Positions 34,134 to 45,966 of a stretch of 64,000 nt of DNA are shown in pieces. A program made the translations under genes and the position numbers. The notes below the pieces were generated by a model. The model was not told the DNA's origin. It saw nothing but the letters and a program-made list of their open reading frames with translations, and did no database searches. This stretch comes from Coriolopsis trogii (Eukaryota > Basidiomycota > Agaricomycetes > Polyporales > Polyporaceae): the NCBI GenBank assembly GCA_020543525.1, contig JAHYIO010000036.1, forward strand, positions 1,736,001-1,800,000, written 5' to 3'. Numbering within the stretch: position 1 is the first letter of the stretch; the number at the start of each line of letters is the position of its first letter.

Positions 34134-34959
34134 TCGTGTCTCTCGGTACCAGTACTGCGCACAATACCAGCTCTGCTCCCCCTGGCCCGATGTGGTTTAT
34201 GACCTATGTACGGTCAAGAGCGCTGCTGTATGGAGCCGATTATTGTCGCCAAGTTTCGCGAGCGCAGGGACGGTTCCGATGCATTCTGTGTTCATTCTTA
34301 CGGAACAGCTAGTCGTTACTCTTTCTTTCTGCTCGTTCTGGTGCTACTACCCTACAACAGGCACTCTATAACTATATACGCTATACTTTTCGCGCAGCGC
34401 AAAAACACAAACTGACCAAAACAAAACACGAAACGAAAAGCTCATTAGTTAGTAAAAAAGGAAAGGAGGGTGAGTATGGGCTGGAAAGCGAAGCTGTGGA
34501 GAGGAAAGCCGTGGAATGAGGGCAGCGTAAATAACGGTCAAGTGAGGAGGACAAGGTGCAGAGCATTGTTACAACAGTTCGAAGCGCAAGAGCAGCATCA
34601 TCGGGCGAACAAATACAGGGGAGATCCGGAACGCACGCTGTAGGGCGTACAACAACAACAGTAGTGGTATCCTGCAAACCTATCCAAGCGGGGGGTCTCG
34701 CGTCGAAAACAAAGCGTGTAGGATAAATAACGTAGAGGTATAGAGTGTGAGACGGTCGTGAGAGGTCATGAACGTGAAGATCGGGCCACGAAGGTTGGGA
34801 AAGTGTCGCAGTAAAAACGAAGAGGATGGTCCGAACCGAACTGAACCATCCTAAAAGATGATAAGATGAAAGACTTTCCCCCGGTGCAAGAGCGTCAACC
34901 AAAACGGGAAGAAGCGTCGGAGGGGAGCGGTGGGCCATGGCACGGGAGGGAACGAAGGC
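34134..34959. other. Convergent intergenic region Arp10 / PX protein
   Basis: 826 bp between two 3' ends. A minus-strand open frame of 185 codons runs through it but has no domain and looks like AT/TC-rich UTR sequence. Near 34395-34460 it is A-rich. Confidence 0.4.
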
Positions 34960-37900
34960 TCAGATAGGCTGCGCGTTGAACAACCGGATCGTCATCTTCC
35001 CGCCCGCACACGCCGCGACGGCCGCCCTCCAATCCGCCTCGGCATGCACATACCTCAACGCCTGCGGGTTCATCGACCCCACGCTCGACGCCGAGTTCGA
35101 CCGCGGCCGTCCCAAGCCCAGTCCCAGGCCCGAGCGCAAGCCGCCCACCCCAGCAGCGGCAGCGGGGGACGGCGCCCACCCGATGACGAACGCGCTCGAC
35201 AGCTTCACGCCCTCCTGCGCCGCGAACTTGTCCCGCAGGCGCGTGCGCACCTCCTCGAGCGGCGCCGTGCGCGACACCCGGAGGAGGACGATGCTCTCTT
35301 GCAGGACGGCCTTGAGCGTGATGCTCCCCGACGCGAACGACGCGCCCGACGGACTCGTCAGCGGGGACCCGGCCATCGTGCTCGGGCGCGCCGGCTGCTG
35401 ATGCGGTGACGGCGACGGGGAGGGCGATGACGGTCGTGGGGTGACAGGCGGGGACCACGGGAGGTGGAACTGCCCCGGGGGCCTATCCCGGAACGGCTTG
35501 GGGAACCGGTCGGGCGTCGACACCTCCTTGTTGAACGGCTGCGCGGGCGCGGGAACGGGTGCAGGTGCGGGCTCGGCGGGCTGTTGTGGGGGTCCGGGGG
35601 GTATCTGCGGCCGTTGTTCCTCGAACCGCATCGCGGGCATGGTGTAGTTGTGGATGCCGGGATCTAGGGAACGGGGGCAAGGCACGAACGTCAAACGTCA
35701 GCACTCAGCCTCGTGTCATGTAAGGTTGGGGGAGATACGCAGCGTCCACATGCACGACTGCGTACATGCGATGGAGATATAGACAGAAAGTGGAAAGTGG
35801 ACAGAGCGCGCGAGATGGGGGGGAACAGAGTACTCACCGTAAAAGTATGCGTCGAGGAAGTCCTCCTGCTGCTCGTACCAGTCCTCCTGGCCCCCAAGCG
35901 CTGCGAGCATGCTCGGCGGACGTCTGCTGCCCGCAGAAAGCGACCTCAGCGATCCACTCGTCGTCGCCATCGGGGGCGGAGTCAGGCTGCATCCCAACGC
36001 TGCCGAGTCGATCGAAAAGTCTGACAGAAGCGAGTTGAGCGTCGTCACCGACTCGCGGTGCCCGAGCGCCGTCCGCCGTCCGCTCGTCGAGATCGACGAG
36101 AGGGACGCGACCGAGCGCCGGGCCGCGTCCCGCCCGCGGGGGTGGTGGTCTTGGAGGTCCGCACAGGACCCGCCGTTGGCGTAGCTTGTGGCGAACGAGA
36201 GCCGGGACTGGCGGTCAAAGTCCGCGCACGACCCGTTCGCGAAGCTCGTCCCGAACGAAGGCGCAAAGTCGGACGCCATGGACGTCCGCCACGACGAGCG
36301 GCTGTCGCCTGTGTAGCTCGAGAAGCTCGAGAACGCAGCGGAGGACGTCCGGGACGACGACGAGTGGGTCGTCGTGGCCGTCATCGGCGTCCGAAGCTGC
36401 TCCTTCTCGCTCTCGCGCAGCCGCGGCAGGCGCAGGGTGCTGCCCGTGTCAATCTGGAGGCCGTCGAAAGCCAAGGCCGCAGGGTTCGCGTTCGCGTTGC
36501 GCGACGCTTCCCCGGCAATGAACAAGCACTGTCTGTTCGACCGATCCGGGCACGAGTTGTTGCGCGGTCGCCTCAACGGCACGCGCGGGACCTCCTCGAT
36601 CTCGCTGGACTGCGAAACCGCATTGGCGGCCGCATCAGCAGGCACGAGCTCGTGGTCTTCTGGGAGCGACTGCAGCCCGGGATGGAAGTCCCCAGGGTCT
36701 GGCCGGAGCTTGCCCCCTTCGGGCAGGAAGATCTCCTCGTCCTGCGACGGGAACGGGCGGTCGGTGGGATCCCGCGACCATGGATGTGGCGCCTGGACAC
36801 GCGCGGGCGCGGACAGCGGCGTATTGATGAACTCTGCGCGCTCGTCGTCGTCGTCGACCACGTTCAAAGCGAGCGAGCCGCGCTCGGACACGTAGAATGT
36901 CAGGTCCTGCGGCTGGGTCGGAGGGGAGTGGGGCGCTGGCCCACGCGAAGAACTGGCGATGCTTGCTGTCGACGCGGAGGAGTCTGATGTTGCGTACGTG
37001 ACAGGTGCGAGGCCGGTTGAGCGTCGTCTGGGCTCGTCCTTGAACGAGTTCCTGCGAGACGAGGACTCTTGCGACTGGAACTTGGGCAGGGCAGGACTCG
37101 GGGGAAGGTCGGAGAATGCGTTGGGTAGTTGAAGGGAGATATTGGATGCGGAGAAATACATCGAGAATGCGCTGCTCGCGACAGAGTGACGCACGTTAGG
37201 TGCGTCCTTACCTGCCAAGGCCTGTCGTTTGCGGTCGTGGTCTAAGTCGCGACGCCAGTATCCGAAGAAGTCACGGACTAGACGCGTTTCCCGAAGCTCC
37301 TTCACAAGCATGGGGACGTCATCTTGGACCAGGGCGTTGATGAGAGCTTCGAACTCTCGGCCACGCTGCTCAATGGTCGATTGGCTTGCGCGAAAGAGGG
37401 TCGCTTTCTTGTTCAACCGGGGGATGAGTTCATGGATATCCTTCGCTACGCTGTTGGCGTCAGGGCCTGGAGGGAGAGACTCGAAAGATGCAGCCTCGTC
37501 CGAGTGGATGTAGACACCGTTCTTCTTCACACCCTTGCCTGCAGCTAATCGAGCGCGTTTTTGACGGGCCATGAGAGCGTACTCTGACTCGAGGATCTCC
37601 TGGAACCAGAGACAGTCCTCCCATCGTCTCCAGACTTCGTACTCGTGGTTAAATGCGCCAGAACGCATTGAGCGATTGTCAACCTCATCTGTTAGGATGG
37701 GGATGATGCGCATGCCGTAGCAATAGCCGGAACCTGGTGGGAGATGAGCTGCGGGAGGAGAACTCGTCGCGGGAGCGCGCACCAAATTTGGTCGGGGGAA
37801 GGACATCGACGGCAAAAGCCTTTGGAGGAGGGCGATATACTGCTCTCTTGTAGTTCTGTATTGGAGTGGGTCAGGAAGACTGTCAAATTGACACAGGCAG

Positions 37901-38104
37901 CAGGTTCGACGTGAAGAACGAGGCGCGAGTCGACAGAAGGTCGCGTACGGAGCCCACGAGTTGATGGAGTGCGCGCGCTCCGCCTCTACTGAATGGGTGG
38001 GGTATATGCGTACGACCCTGCTGCGAGACGAAGAGAGAAAGACGTACATGTCCAGTCGGTGGACCTCCAAGGGAGCCAGTGCCGGGACCGCCCTGGTGAG
38101 CCAT
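34960..38104 (-). CDS. PX-domain protein with C-terminal PB1-like domain
   Basis: Three-exon model, 921 residues: 38048-38104, 35838-37842, 34960-35663. The start MAHQGGPGTGSLGG lies in its own short exon; a longer in-frame upstream extension of exon 2 reads through intron sequence and was not used. Residues about 20-190 resemble a fungal PX domain: YGMRIIPILTDEVD, EYEVWRRWEDCLWFQEILE, then VAKDIHELIPRLNKK and FFGYWRRDLD. A long Ser/Pro-rich, probably disordered middle follows. The last 130 residues (SITLKAVLQESIVLLRVSR, EEVRTRLRDKFAAQEGV, GGKMTIRLFNAQPI) have a PB1-like beta-grasp pattern. PX domains bind phosphoinositides and PB1 domains pair with other PB1 proteins, so a membrane-linked polarity or trafficking scaffold is plausible. 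No SH3 domain is present, unlike Bem1/Scd2. Confidence 0.78.
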
Positions 38105-41100
38105 GGATGAGTGGGGAGGAAGTGAGAGAGAGAGCGCAAGGGAGCGTACGGTGTAATCAGCGACAAACACACTCATTACCGTGAAAGATAGGCCCGAATT
38201 GGGTGGGAGAGGGTGCTATTACTGAATTTGCAACCGCGGAAGGCCGAAAGTCACGGATAGTGTGGGTGCAAGACCGCAATGGGCCGTGAGCGGCGATTGA
38301 GAGCAGCTGGGATGGCAAGCAATCCTGTATGGACCGTAGTGCCGTATGGGCGGGGAGATTGCAAGATAGCGCGCTATTCAGAGACTCAAGGTTCGCGCCC
38401 GGGTGCAAAGACTGGCGGGGGGCGGTGAGGGAGCGCAAACGGGGGACGGCGAGCAGCGGGTTTCGCGGTGGTGGTTGGAGGAAGAGAGAGGAGGAGAGAG
38501 AGGAGGGGTGTGTCGGCCGCAGCGAGAGCGTAGACAAGGCTGGAGGGGGCGGCTGTGGGCTTATTGTGTTTGAGGACATGAGGGTCGCTGCCATGGGCGG
38601 CTGCAACTATCTGCCCTCCTGCCCCTTCCGGCAAGTCGTCCCTGAGAGCGCAGCCCCCGCCCTCGCGCATCCGGACCTCGGGCTTGCTGTTGCAGCATTT
38701 TCGACGAGAAAACGCGTCCGGTGCTGCTTACAGGCTTGATGGTCGCTGACCAGGCTGCATGAGGCAGGTGTTTAGGTACAAGTGCGTTCATCCTGCCAAT
38801 GGCGTCAGGGCCAGATGACTGATGCCCAGAGCCGAGATCCATGCCTCCGATCGCTATCATGTGTTTACTGATCCTTCCACCTCCTCTCTCAGCCACTCCT
38901 CATTTGTCTCCTCTTCCCCAATCACCCTCCCAGCTCTCAGCTGCGCGTATTAAAGACATTCATGAGAATTCGCCGCCATACGTGAGAGATCTGCCATCGC
39001 TCTCACACCATCATCTCCGGCACCGAGCACATCATCTCACCAACACAACATACATCGTCAATCCGCGGTCCCGCTCAACTCGTCCCGCGCACGGCCAGTG
39101 TCGTTGAGTGCCTTGAATATATCTCAAAACGACAACGTTACGGCGTGTACAGACCGCCGTACCTCTCCACCCCGCAGCCCGCCCGGGATAATGCCCCGAA
39201 GCACTGCCTCAGTTCCCCAGCTTCTCATGACTTCAGCGACCTTTTACGTGGCGACGCCAGCCGGCACAGTGTGCGCGGTCGCGGTAGCGGAGAAAAGCTC
39301 CGGGTGCGACGGTACACAGCGAGATCCGGTACGTCGCGCATGTACATGTACTTTGCAATGCAACGGCTTCCTCAACACCGGTATTGCGTCCGTCGAATGA
39401 TACCTCTCCTCTCTCACCGATGCGACAGCTCCTGAGGTGCGGCCATCTCTTGACCTTATTTCCTTCTCGCCCGTAATGATACCGCCCCTTCTCGCCATTC
39501 ATATCGAGAGTCTCACGTGCGGGTCGAGCGCGTTCGACGAGGGAAGGTCTCCCTTCTTGGAACGGATAGCGACACGCACCGTGTGCATCTCCGAAGATGA
39601 GCCTATGTGCACACTGACATCATCTCCCAGAACAGCTCGCTCTCAAGCGTCTCTTTGTCCGTCGACCGTTCGTTAGAACCACCGGGATCCGCATGCGCTT
39701 TCTTGAGGGGAGCACCACAACCACACAGTACTCATACCATATCACACGATGCTCACAGTATATATTGCTAGTGCATACGTGCGGTTTACGTACGTACGCT
39801 GAGAATACGACGCAAAGCGTACATGCGTGGTCGATAATCAGCCATCTGGCCAGAAGCCCAACCTCGGAAATCTGCCCAAGCACAGCGTACGCTGCGTAGC
39901 ACGCGGTGTGCCTGGCGCAGTGCATATGGAACGTCTTTCATGTTCCGTAATAATCGCCTAACTGGCGTGCTGACTGTCGTCATACTACTAGTCCCATACT
40001 ACACTAGTGGGTATGATAAATCGAAAGCCGTACACTCGACGTTGCGATTCCTCACCATATGATCAGACCGCTAGCGCAGGCTGTATACGTATATATAGTT
40101 GAAAACAGGACGGTGACCGTTGGAGTGGGAGAGGCCGCTACCCGTTCTCCACAATCTCAATCTTCCATACATGCCTTCCCGGAAGTTGTCGCCTCGTCGA
40201 CACCCATATGGCCTGCTGGCATGTTCTGCGCTGCTAACGTGGTACGTGATCGTCTACCGACTCCGGTGAGAGAAGCCCCGGGAGCCTCGAGGCTCACGAG
40301 ACTCGACGCGCGAAGGGCGCCTACTGCCAATCCACTTGACCGTCCCGTCCGAGTGCCAGGTTGGAGTTACGCCCGCTTGAGAAGCAGTTGAGGCTCATCT
40401 CATGCTCACATCCCCGTGCGGAGTTGTATATACGGGGCCCGATACACGCGTTTATCGCCGCATCCATGAGGCATCCGCTGGTCTATGTCCGCGAGATCGA
40501 GCTTCGAGCTTCTGTCGATCCGTCGATGTCGGCTCGTATTAAATAGGAGCTCAGAGGGAAAACGTGCAGGCGATACAACGCTCCGACCCTCGGTCGGAGC
40601 CCGCCCTTTTCCAGCGAATGAGTTCTGCTAGCGCTCATGAGAAGGCGGTCATGTCCGAAGTCCGGCTTACCCCAGTAGTGAGGCCTACCTCTGATCATGT
40701 CTATCTCCTCCCTTCTTTCTGTCCGTTTTGCACGCTCTTATGGATTCCGCACCTGGTTCATGCGTATCAATCCACGGCTACCCACATGGGACGCGCTACC
40801 GGGGGCATGACGTCGTAGTGGAAGCCACAAAAGTATGAACCACTCAATCGGATGTTGGAACGGAGACGTCTCGAAGACATCATCGAACCGTAGCAATGTC
40901 ATTCTTTTCTTGGTGAGTACAGCGGGAACGATATGCAAATGAGGGTTCTACAGATTGTACAATGTGTTGAGTGGTAGGTTGTTACAGAGTTCCAAGACTC
41001 CCGCTTGTTCTGGTTGAGAATTAGTCAGATTCAGCACCACAAGCTTGAAGCAGCAGCATAATGCGTGGATGGAACAGGACGGACCTTCGTTTACGCTCCG

Positions 41101-41114
41101 AGAGACTTCAGAGT
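38105..41114. other. Intergenic region of 3 kb
   Basis: It contains the upstream region of the PX gene (C/T- or G/A-rich near 38400-38520) and sequence downstream of the reductase. Open frames are short and domain-free. The plus-strand stretch 38840-39110 is pyrimidine-rich like a leader but leads to no gene. No repeats recognised. Confidence 0.4.
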
Positions 41115-42899
41115 TCAGAATTCGCGCAGCTTCGAGAGCGGGTCGAGTGCGGGCCGACCCCAAGTCGGCTATACGCAATCAACGCACAACGGCAAGGCAC
41201 GTCATCAGGACACATCGGTGAAAGTCAATGGGAGCGACGCACCCAAGGAGAAGGCTTGTTGCCCAAAATCTCGTCGATCTTCGCGAGCACCTCGGGCGTC
41301 AGCTTGGGGATGACCTCGAGCGCCTTGAGGTTCTCGAGCACCTGCTCCGGTTTGGATGCGCCGAGGATGACGGTGGACGTGTTCGGGTTGCGCGCGACCC
41401 AGGCGAGTGCGAGGTGCGTGATCTTGCAGTTCAGCTCTGTACGGTCGCGTCAGGTAGGGGTGGTAAGTGAGCGTGAGTCGTGACCATAAACCCAAATCCT
41501 GCGTAAATACGAACCCTTTTCGGCAAAATCGGTGAGAGCCCGGATGGTGGCGATCTGCTTCTGTCCTTCGGGCGACTCCAGGAACGCAACCTTGCGCTTG
41601 AAGAGTTCCTCTTGCTGGACGCCGAGGCGAGAGCCCTCCGGGATGCCATCGTTATACTGTCGCGACAAAGGTGAACAAACCATCTTATGTCGAGAAACGT
41701 CCATTTCGTACCTTGCCCGTCAAGACACCACCCGCAAGGGCAGAGAAGACCGTCGTACCAAGGTTGTACTTGCGGTAGAGAGGCCTGCGAGGAAGTATCA
41801 ACACTGCGATGTTGAGTAGAACGTATCGAATGGACGTACGCATACTCGAACTCGGGGCGGTCACGGCGAAGCATGCTACATACAATGTCATATGAGACTC
41901 GCTTCGCCAGCCTTGTAGAGGTGGACTCACTGGTGCTCGCATTGCTCGGCTATGGGGGCAATGAGTCCGTATTTCGAGGCAACGTCTAGTCCAATTGCTC
42001 AGTATTGGTCCATGTATGCGTATGATTTTACATACGATGCGCTTCCTCAATCTCTTGTGCAGACCATTCAGAGGTCGCCCAATAGAAAGCCTATGGATGG
42101 TGAAAGCGCGTTGAGAATGTCTACAGGAACCCGCTTACGTAGCCTTTCTCGATGACCCAGTTGAAAGCGCGGACGGTCTCCTCGATAGGCACTGTTCGAT
42201 AGAGGTTTCGCGTCAGCCAAACTCAATAAGGACCGTAGGATGCTGATTCTTACCCGTGTGGTCAGGACGGTGACAGAAGATAACGTCAACGTAATCCAGA
42301 CCAAGTCGCTTCAGCGACTCTTGCGTGCCCTCGATTACGCTGTACTACGCTTAGCGTCGAAACCATGATCCAGGAAGGCGGAAACTCACTGTTTGCGTGA
42401 GAGCCCACCGTTGTTGGGACCTGGGCGCGTGCCCCAATAGAGCTTGGTAGTAACAATGATATCAGAGCGACGGAAGTTGAGCTCCCTGATCGCCCGTCCC
42501 CTATCGTTCGAATACCAAGTTAAACTAGATTTGCGGAAGGAAATGACGGGAAGTGCGCACATCTCAATCTCTGACTGACCGAAAGCGTAGTTCTCGGCAG
42601 TGTCGAACATGTTGATACCATTGTCCCAAGCCGTTTTGATGATGTCCTGCATTCACACATTGAGCTTGATCCCTCACAGACAGCACGGAGTACACACACC
42701 TTTACGGGATCTCCCTTGACGGACCCGCCGAGGGTCACCCCTGATACAGCAAGGCAAGCCTTCAGTGAACACAGTTTAGGAAGTTCAGGGATGGCTCACA
42801 TCCTCCTAGCGAGAACAGCGGAACACGAAGTCCGCTGCCCCCGAGCCGCCTGAAGGGCATGCCCTTCGCATCGTAAGTGGGGTGGCTATCCTGAGACAT
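41115..42899 (-). CDS. Aldo-keto reductase, voltage-gated K+ channel beta-subunit type
   Basis: Thirteen-exon model, 361 residues: 42800-42899, 42700-42740, 42561-42646, 42390-42500, 42254-42339, 42139-42191, 42036-42090, 41931-41985, 41840-41875, 41712-41784, 41515-41656, 41243-41436, 41115-41168. Landmarks: [33 protein letters not shown] with catalytic Asp and Tyr, [20 protein letters not shown] with catalytic Lys, [50 protein letters not shown] and [17 protein letters not shown]. The C-terminus PALDPLSKL is typical of fungal members. The family reduces aldehydes with NADPH. The fungal proteins resemble the channel beta subunits, but a channel partner is not shown. The high exon number in 1.8 kb is notable. 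TATAAAG lies upstream. Confidence 0.92.
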
Positions 42900-42986
42900 G
42901 ACGAGTACAGCTGCGATATTCGTGTGATGCAGAGTCCGGGGGCTAGAGAAGGGCGAGGATGAATGGACAGAGTGGTCAGCTCAGTC

Positions 42987-42993
42987 CTTTATA
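42987..42993 (-). promoter_or_regulatory. TATA box of the aldo-keto reductase gene
   Basis: TATAAAG on the minus strand, 88 bp before the ATG at 42899. Confidence 0.6.
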
Positions 42994-43611
42994 CGATGTC
43001 GACATCGAGCTGAAAATCGCGTAGTCCGGCGAAGGCGAAAAAAATCATCAGATCGATGACGGCGGGATGTCTGCTGTGTGAATGAGTTATATCGGGCGAG
43101 TATGCGTGCGTTCTGGTCTCGTACTCGCCGCAATTAGTCCGCACTTAGCCACGGCAATTAACCCGCGCGGTGGCAGGTGAGTTCCCGGGACTCAAGTACT
43201 GTGGCGGAGTACGGTGTCAGTGTGAACAGGTTGCAACGAGCGGGGAGAAGTGTGTTCAAAGTTCAAGCCGCGACTTCGACTGCGATGCCATCTGACCTTC
43301 CATCGACGCTGTCGATCCTGGTTGTGGGAGTGGAGACGAGGTGGTTGCCGGCGATCTTCCGCGAAAGTACATGGGTGAGGTACATGAGCAGTGATTCCAA
43401 ACATGGTCGCCTCTGCAATTGTGAGCAGACCTCGCTATTCATGTCGAGAGCAGAAGTATGTAGCGCATGCGCACCGCGTCCCACATGGTCCATGGGCATA
43501 GCAGATAAGTCAGAGCAGAGTCACTCAGTTACGGCACCGAGCGCGACTACGTAATGTGCCCGATGTGGTCACCTCCGCCTTGTTTGGCCGTATTGACAGG
43601 GCGCGGGGGTC
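42994..43611. promoter_or_regulatory. Divergent upstream region (reductase / small Tyr-Gly-Ser protein)
   Basis: The two starts are 790 bp apart and face outward. Open frames within are short and lack features, so it is most simply read as shared promoter sequence. Confidence 0.4.
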
Positions 43612-43618
43612 TTTATAT
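43612..43618 (+). promoter_or_regulatory. TATA-like element of the 80-residue protein gene
   Basis: TTTATAT on the plus strand, 72 bp before the ATG at 43690, a distance like that seen for the other TATA genes here. Confidence 0.4.
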
Positions 43619-43689
43619 CGGACTCCTTGTTCGTTTGTGGAGTTGCGCTCCTCCTTGGACTGCTCTACTCCTCCTAACTTGATACTACG

Positions 43690-44066
43690 ATGCCCTACGA
43701 CAAACACGGCAACTATTATGACGTTACCTCGAGGGGTACCAACGACTTCGTAAGTTCTAAAGTTGAAGTAGTTTCTCACCAGAAGCCCACCGAAGTCACG
43801 TCAACGACGCGCCGTAGGGTAATCAATGGGACCACCGCGTGACTGATAGTGGCGACCATGGGTACCATTACAGCAACAAGTACGTTTGGCATTTGCGAAT
43901 CTCAGCTGAGTGTTTTGGTTTCTCACCATCTGTTGTTATCCCCAGGGATGGTAGCTACTACTACCAGAACCCTGACGGTTCCCGCTACTACAATAGCGGC
44001 GATGGATACGCCCGCTACACGTCCTCGAAGGGTCACACCTCTCAGCAGTACAAGTCCAGCAAGTGA
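43690..44066 (+). CDS. Small Tyr/Gly/Ser-rich protein of unknown function
   Basis: Three-exon model, 80 residues: 43690-43749, 43818-43879, 43946-44066. All junctions are GT..AG and in phase. The sequence starts MPYDKHGNYYDVTSRGTNDF, has GYHYSNKDGSYYYQNPDG in the middle and ends QQYKSSK. It is very rich in Tyr, Gly, Ser, Asn and Asp, has almost no aliphatic residues and no signal peptide or membrane segment, so it is probably disordered and soluble. The repeated Y-[YN]-x-[DG]-G pattern resembles low-complexity proteins that form assemblies; this is inference. I do not recognise a named family. A short leader with a TATA-like element suggests a compact, well-expressed gene. Confidence 0.7.
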
Positions 44067-45309
44067 AGCGCACGTTAGCCTTCGGTCACGATGTCAATAT
44101 GGTTGGGCAGTCGGGCAGGCGAACACGAGTTTACCTTCTCTTCGCTTTGAATCGTGCATGTGCCTTCAGCCGTACTGGAATGCATTCGATTCCACATCTA
44201 TCTGCAGGCAAGAAAACCCCGCATGACGCGAGCATGTGTTCGAAGATCCGGCCTCGCGGCGGCGAGTAAGTACTACTTATAGTTATGGGCCAATTCTTGG
44301 GAGCCCCACGTTAATCCAGTGTCAGTAGGCAAAATATATCTGACCATGAGGTGCGATAACACTGTGTGACGGTGCGCTGTGCTTACGATACATAACGTCG
44401 AGGAGTTCGGGCACACAAGCACTGAATGATTTCAGCCACAGGCGTGTTGTTTGCGCCTGTTTACCATGTGCCACCCTGGCGTCCCGAGTCCCTTATACGG
44501 ATTCATCAATGTCTCAGTGTTTCTGTTCTTCCCTCTCACGCGGATGGTCGAACTTGTGGTATACATAGGTCCGTAGTATCCATTCTGGCATTGGTGCAGC
44601 CCGAGTTATGTTCCGGATATTGACTAAGACGACACGCAACGTTGAGACTTACTCCCAGCAAGTTCCATCCTCGGCCTCAATTCATCCATGAGACACAGGC
44701 TCCGCCTTGCCGAGTCAGGGATGCGCAGCCAGCCGACGCTTATATCACTTTTTTGGCGTCGTGCATACGCGACGCTTGGATATGTGTGGAAGGTCGACTT
44801 GGCTGTGTCCCCACGTCGGCATCTCCTACTGTCCTAGATTATGAGGCGTCCAGGTCGGCCTTCACATTTCCTCCTCGTTTCCTCGGTCTATGGCAAGATC
44901 CTAAATGAACCCCGGGTGCAATGTGCCCGAGCTTCTAGCCTCCTGCACCGAGTTGTCCCGCACTCGCTTGGTTCGGCTACCGTCCATTTGCATTGACAAG
45001 CGACCTCCATTTCGTACGAAACGACCCATGACTATATGCGCCGATTACACGCGCTTCTCGTCGCCTCAGACGACGTGCTCGCCCGCAGACATGTTTTTGG
45101 GTCGCCGTCTAGCGCACAGGCTCAGATGGATTTAGGAGCTTGCATACCCGCTGTAACGGAGGCTTCAGAGCTGCCGATGGCAAGAGGTGAGTTTTTTTTT
45201 TCTTCTTTTGCCTCGATGTGGCGCGGGGAACCACGCCAACCCTGCGCCCTATCGCTGTATGCTGGCTAGTCATCCGCACCTGCAGGATCGCACAAGCCTG
45301 TACGATGGA

Positions 45310-45334
45310 CCGTATTTCACCTGGTGAAATACGG
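45310..45334. repeat. 25-bp inverted repeat with a single central T
   Basis: Arms CCGTATTTCACC and GGTGAAATACGG are perfect 12-bp reverse complements around one T at 45322. It could bind a dimeric factor or extrude as a cruciform. Confidence 0.85.
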
Positions 45335-45947
45335 GCACAGAACCGGGCGGCCTGTGTACGTGATACAACCGCCAGGGTACCTTCAATCGCATTTACTTAC
45401 GTCGAGATGCTTCTCTTGGCAGGTCACAGGTCGTCGACTCGTCACAGATGCAGATCCAATGCGTCGCAATAGTCAGGCCGTGGCCGTACATATCTTGACT
45501 TTCGCTCCTGACAGATCGATGCCAGTGTTTCCGCACCTCGGATCTGAACACAAGGCGTGGGCAGTACGTCGTTCTCCTATCTCTTCGGATTCTAGGAAGC
45601 ACACACCGTGCGCGATCGACAAACTGACTTGACTTGCTCGGACAGTCGGCTGTGTCTGTTCGACATACCTCCTGCTGGCAGCAATCATGTACCGCTGGCA
45701 AGCCACATCGCACCGCACATGTCGGGACCAGTGTCTTCCTCAATTAAATTGCCCGTAACATAGACCTGGAGGGATCAGCAACGCCCTGTGTACGTTGGTC
45801 GACATCCCGTCTTATTCGAGCTGACGTATCCACCCTTCTACAGGCAGCACTGCATCGTCCAGCAGAGAAGAGCAGCATTGCATTCGCGGGAGGGCTCCGA
45901 CAGCGCACCGCTCGGCTGTGGCCCGACCTAATGGCTTCCTTCTTGTA

Positions 45948-45966
45948 CCGCCCGTCTGACGGGCGG
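45948..45966. repeat. 19-bp inverted repeat with a single central T
   Basis: Arms CCGCCCGTC and GACGGGCGG are perfect 9-bp reverse complements around one T at 45957. Confidence 0.8.

Noticed and set aside
36058..36987. 309-codon plus-strand open frame
   Set aside because: It lies antisense to the PX gene's Ser/Arg-rich region; the Arg/Gly/Val-rich composition is a mirror of GC-rich codons.
37843..38172. N-terminal extension of the PX open frame giving an 818-residue reading
   Set aside because: The extension has no PX-family character, while the short exon at 38048-38104 with a GTACGT donor gives a better start.
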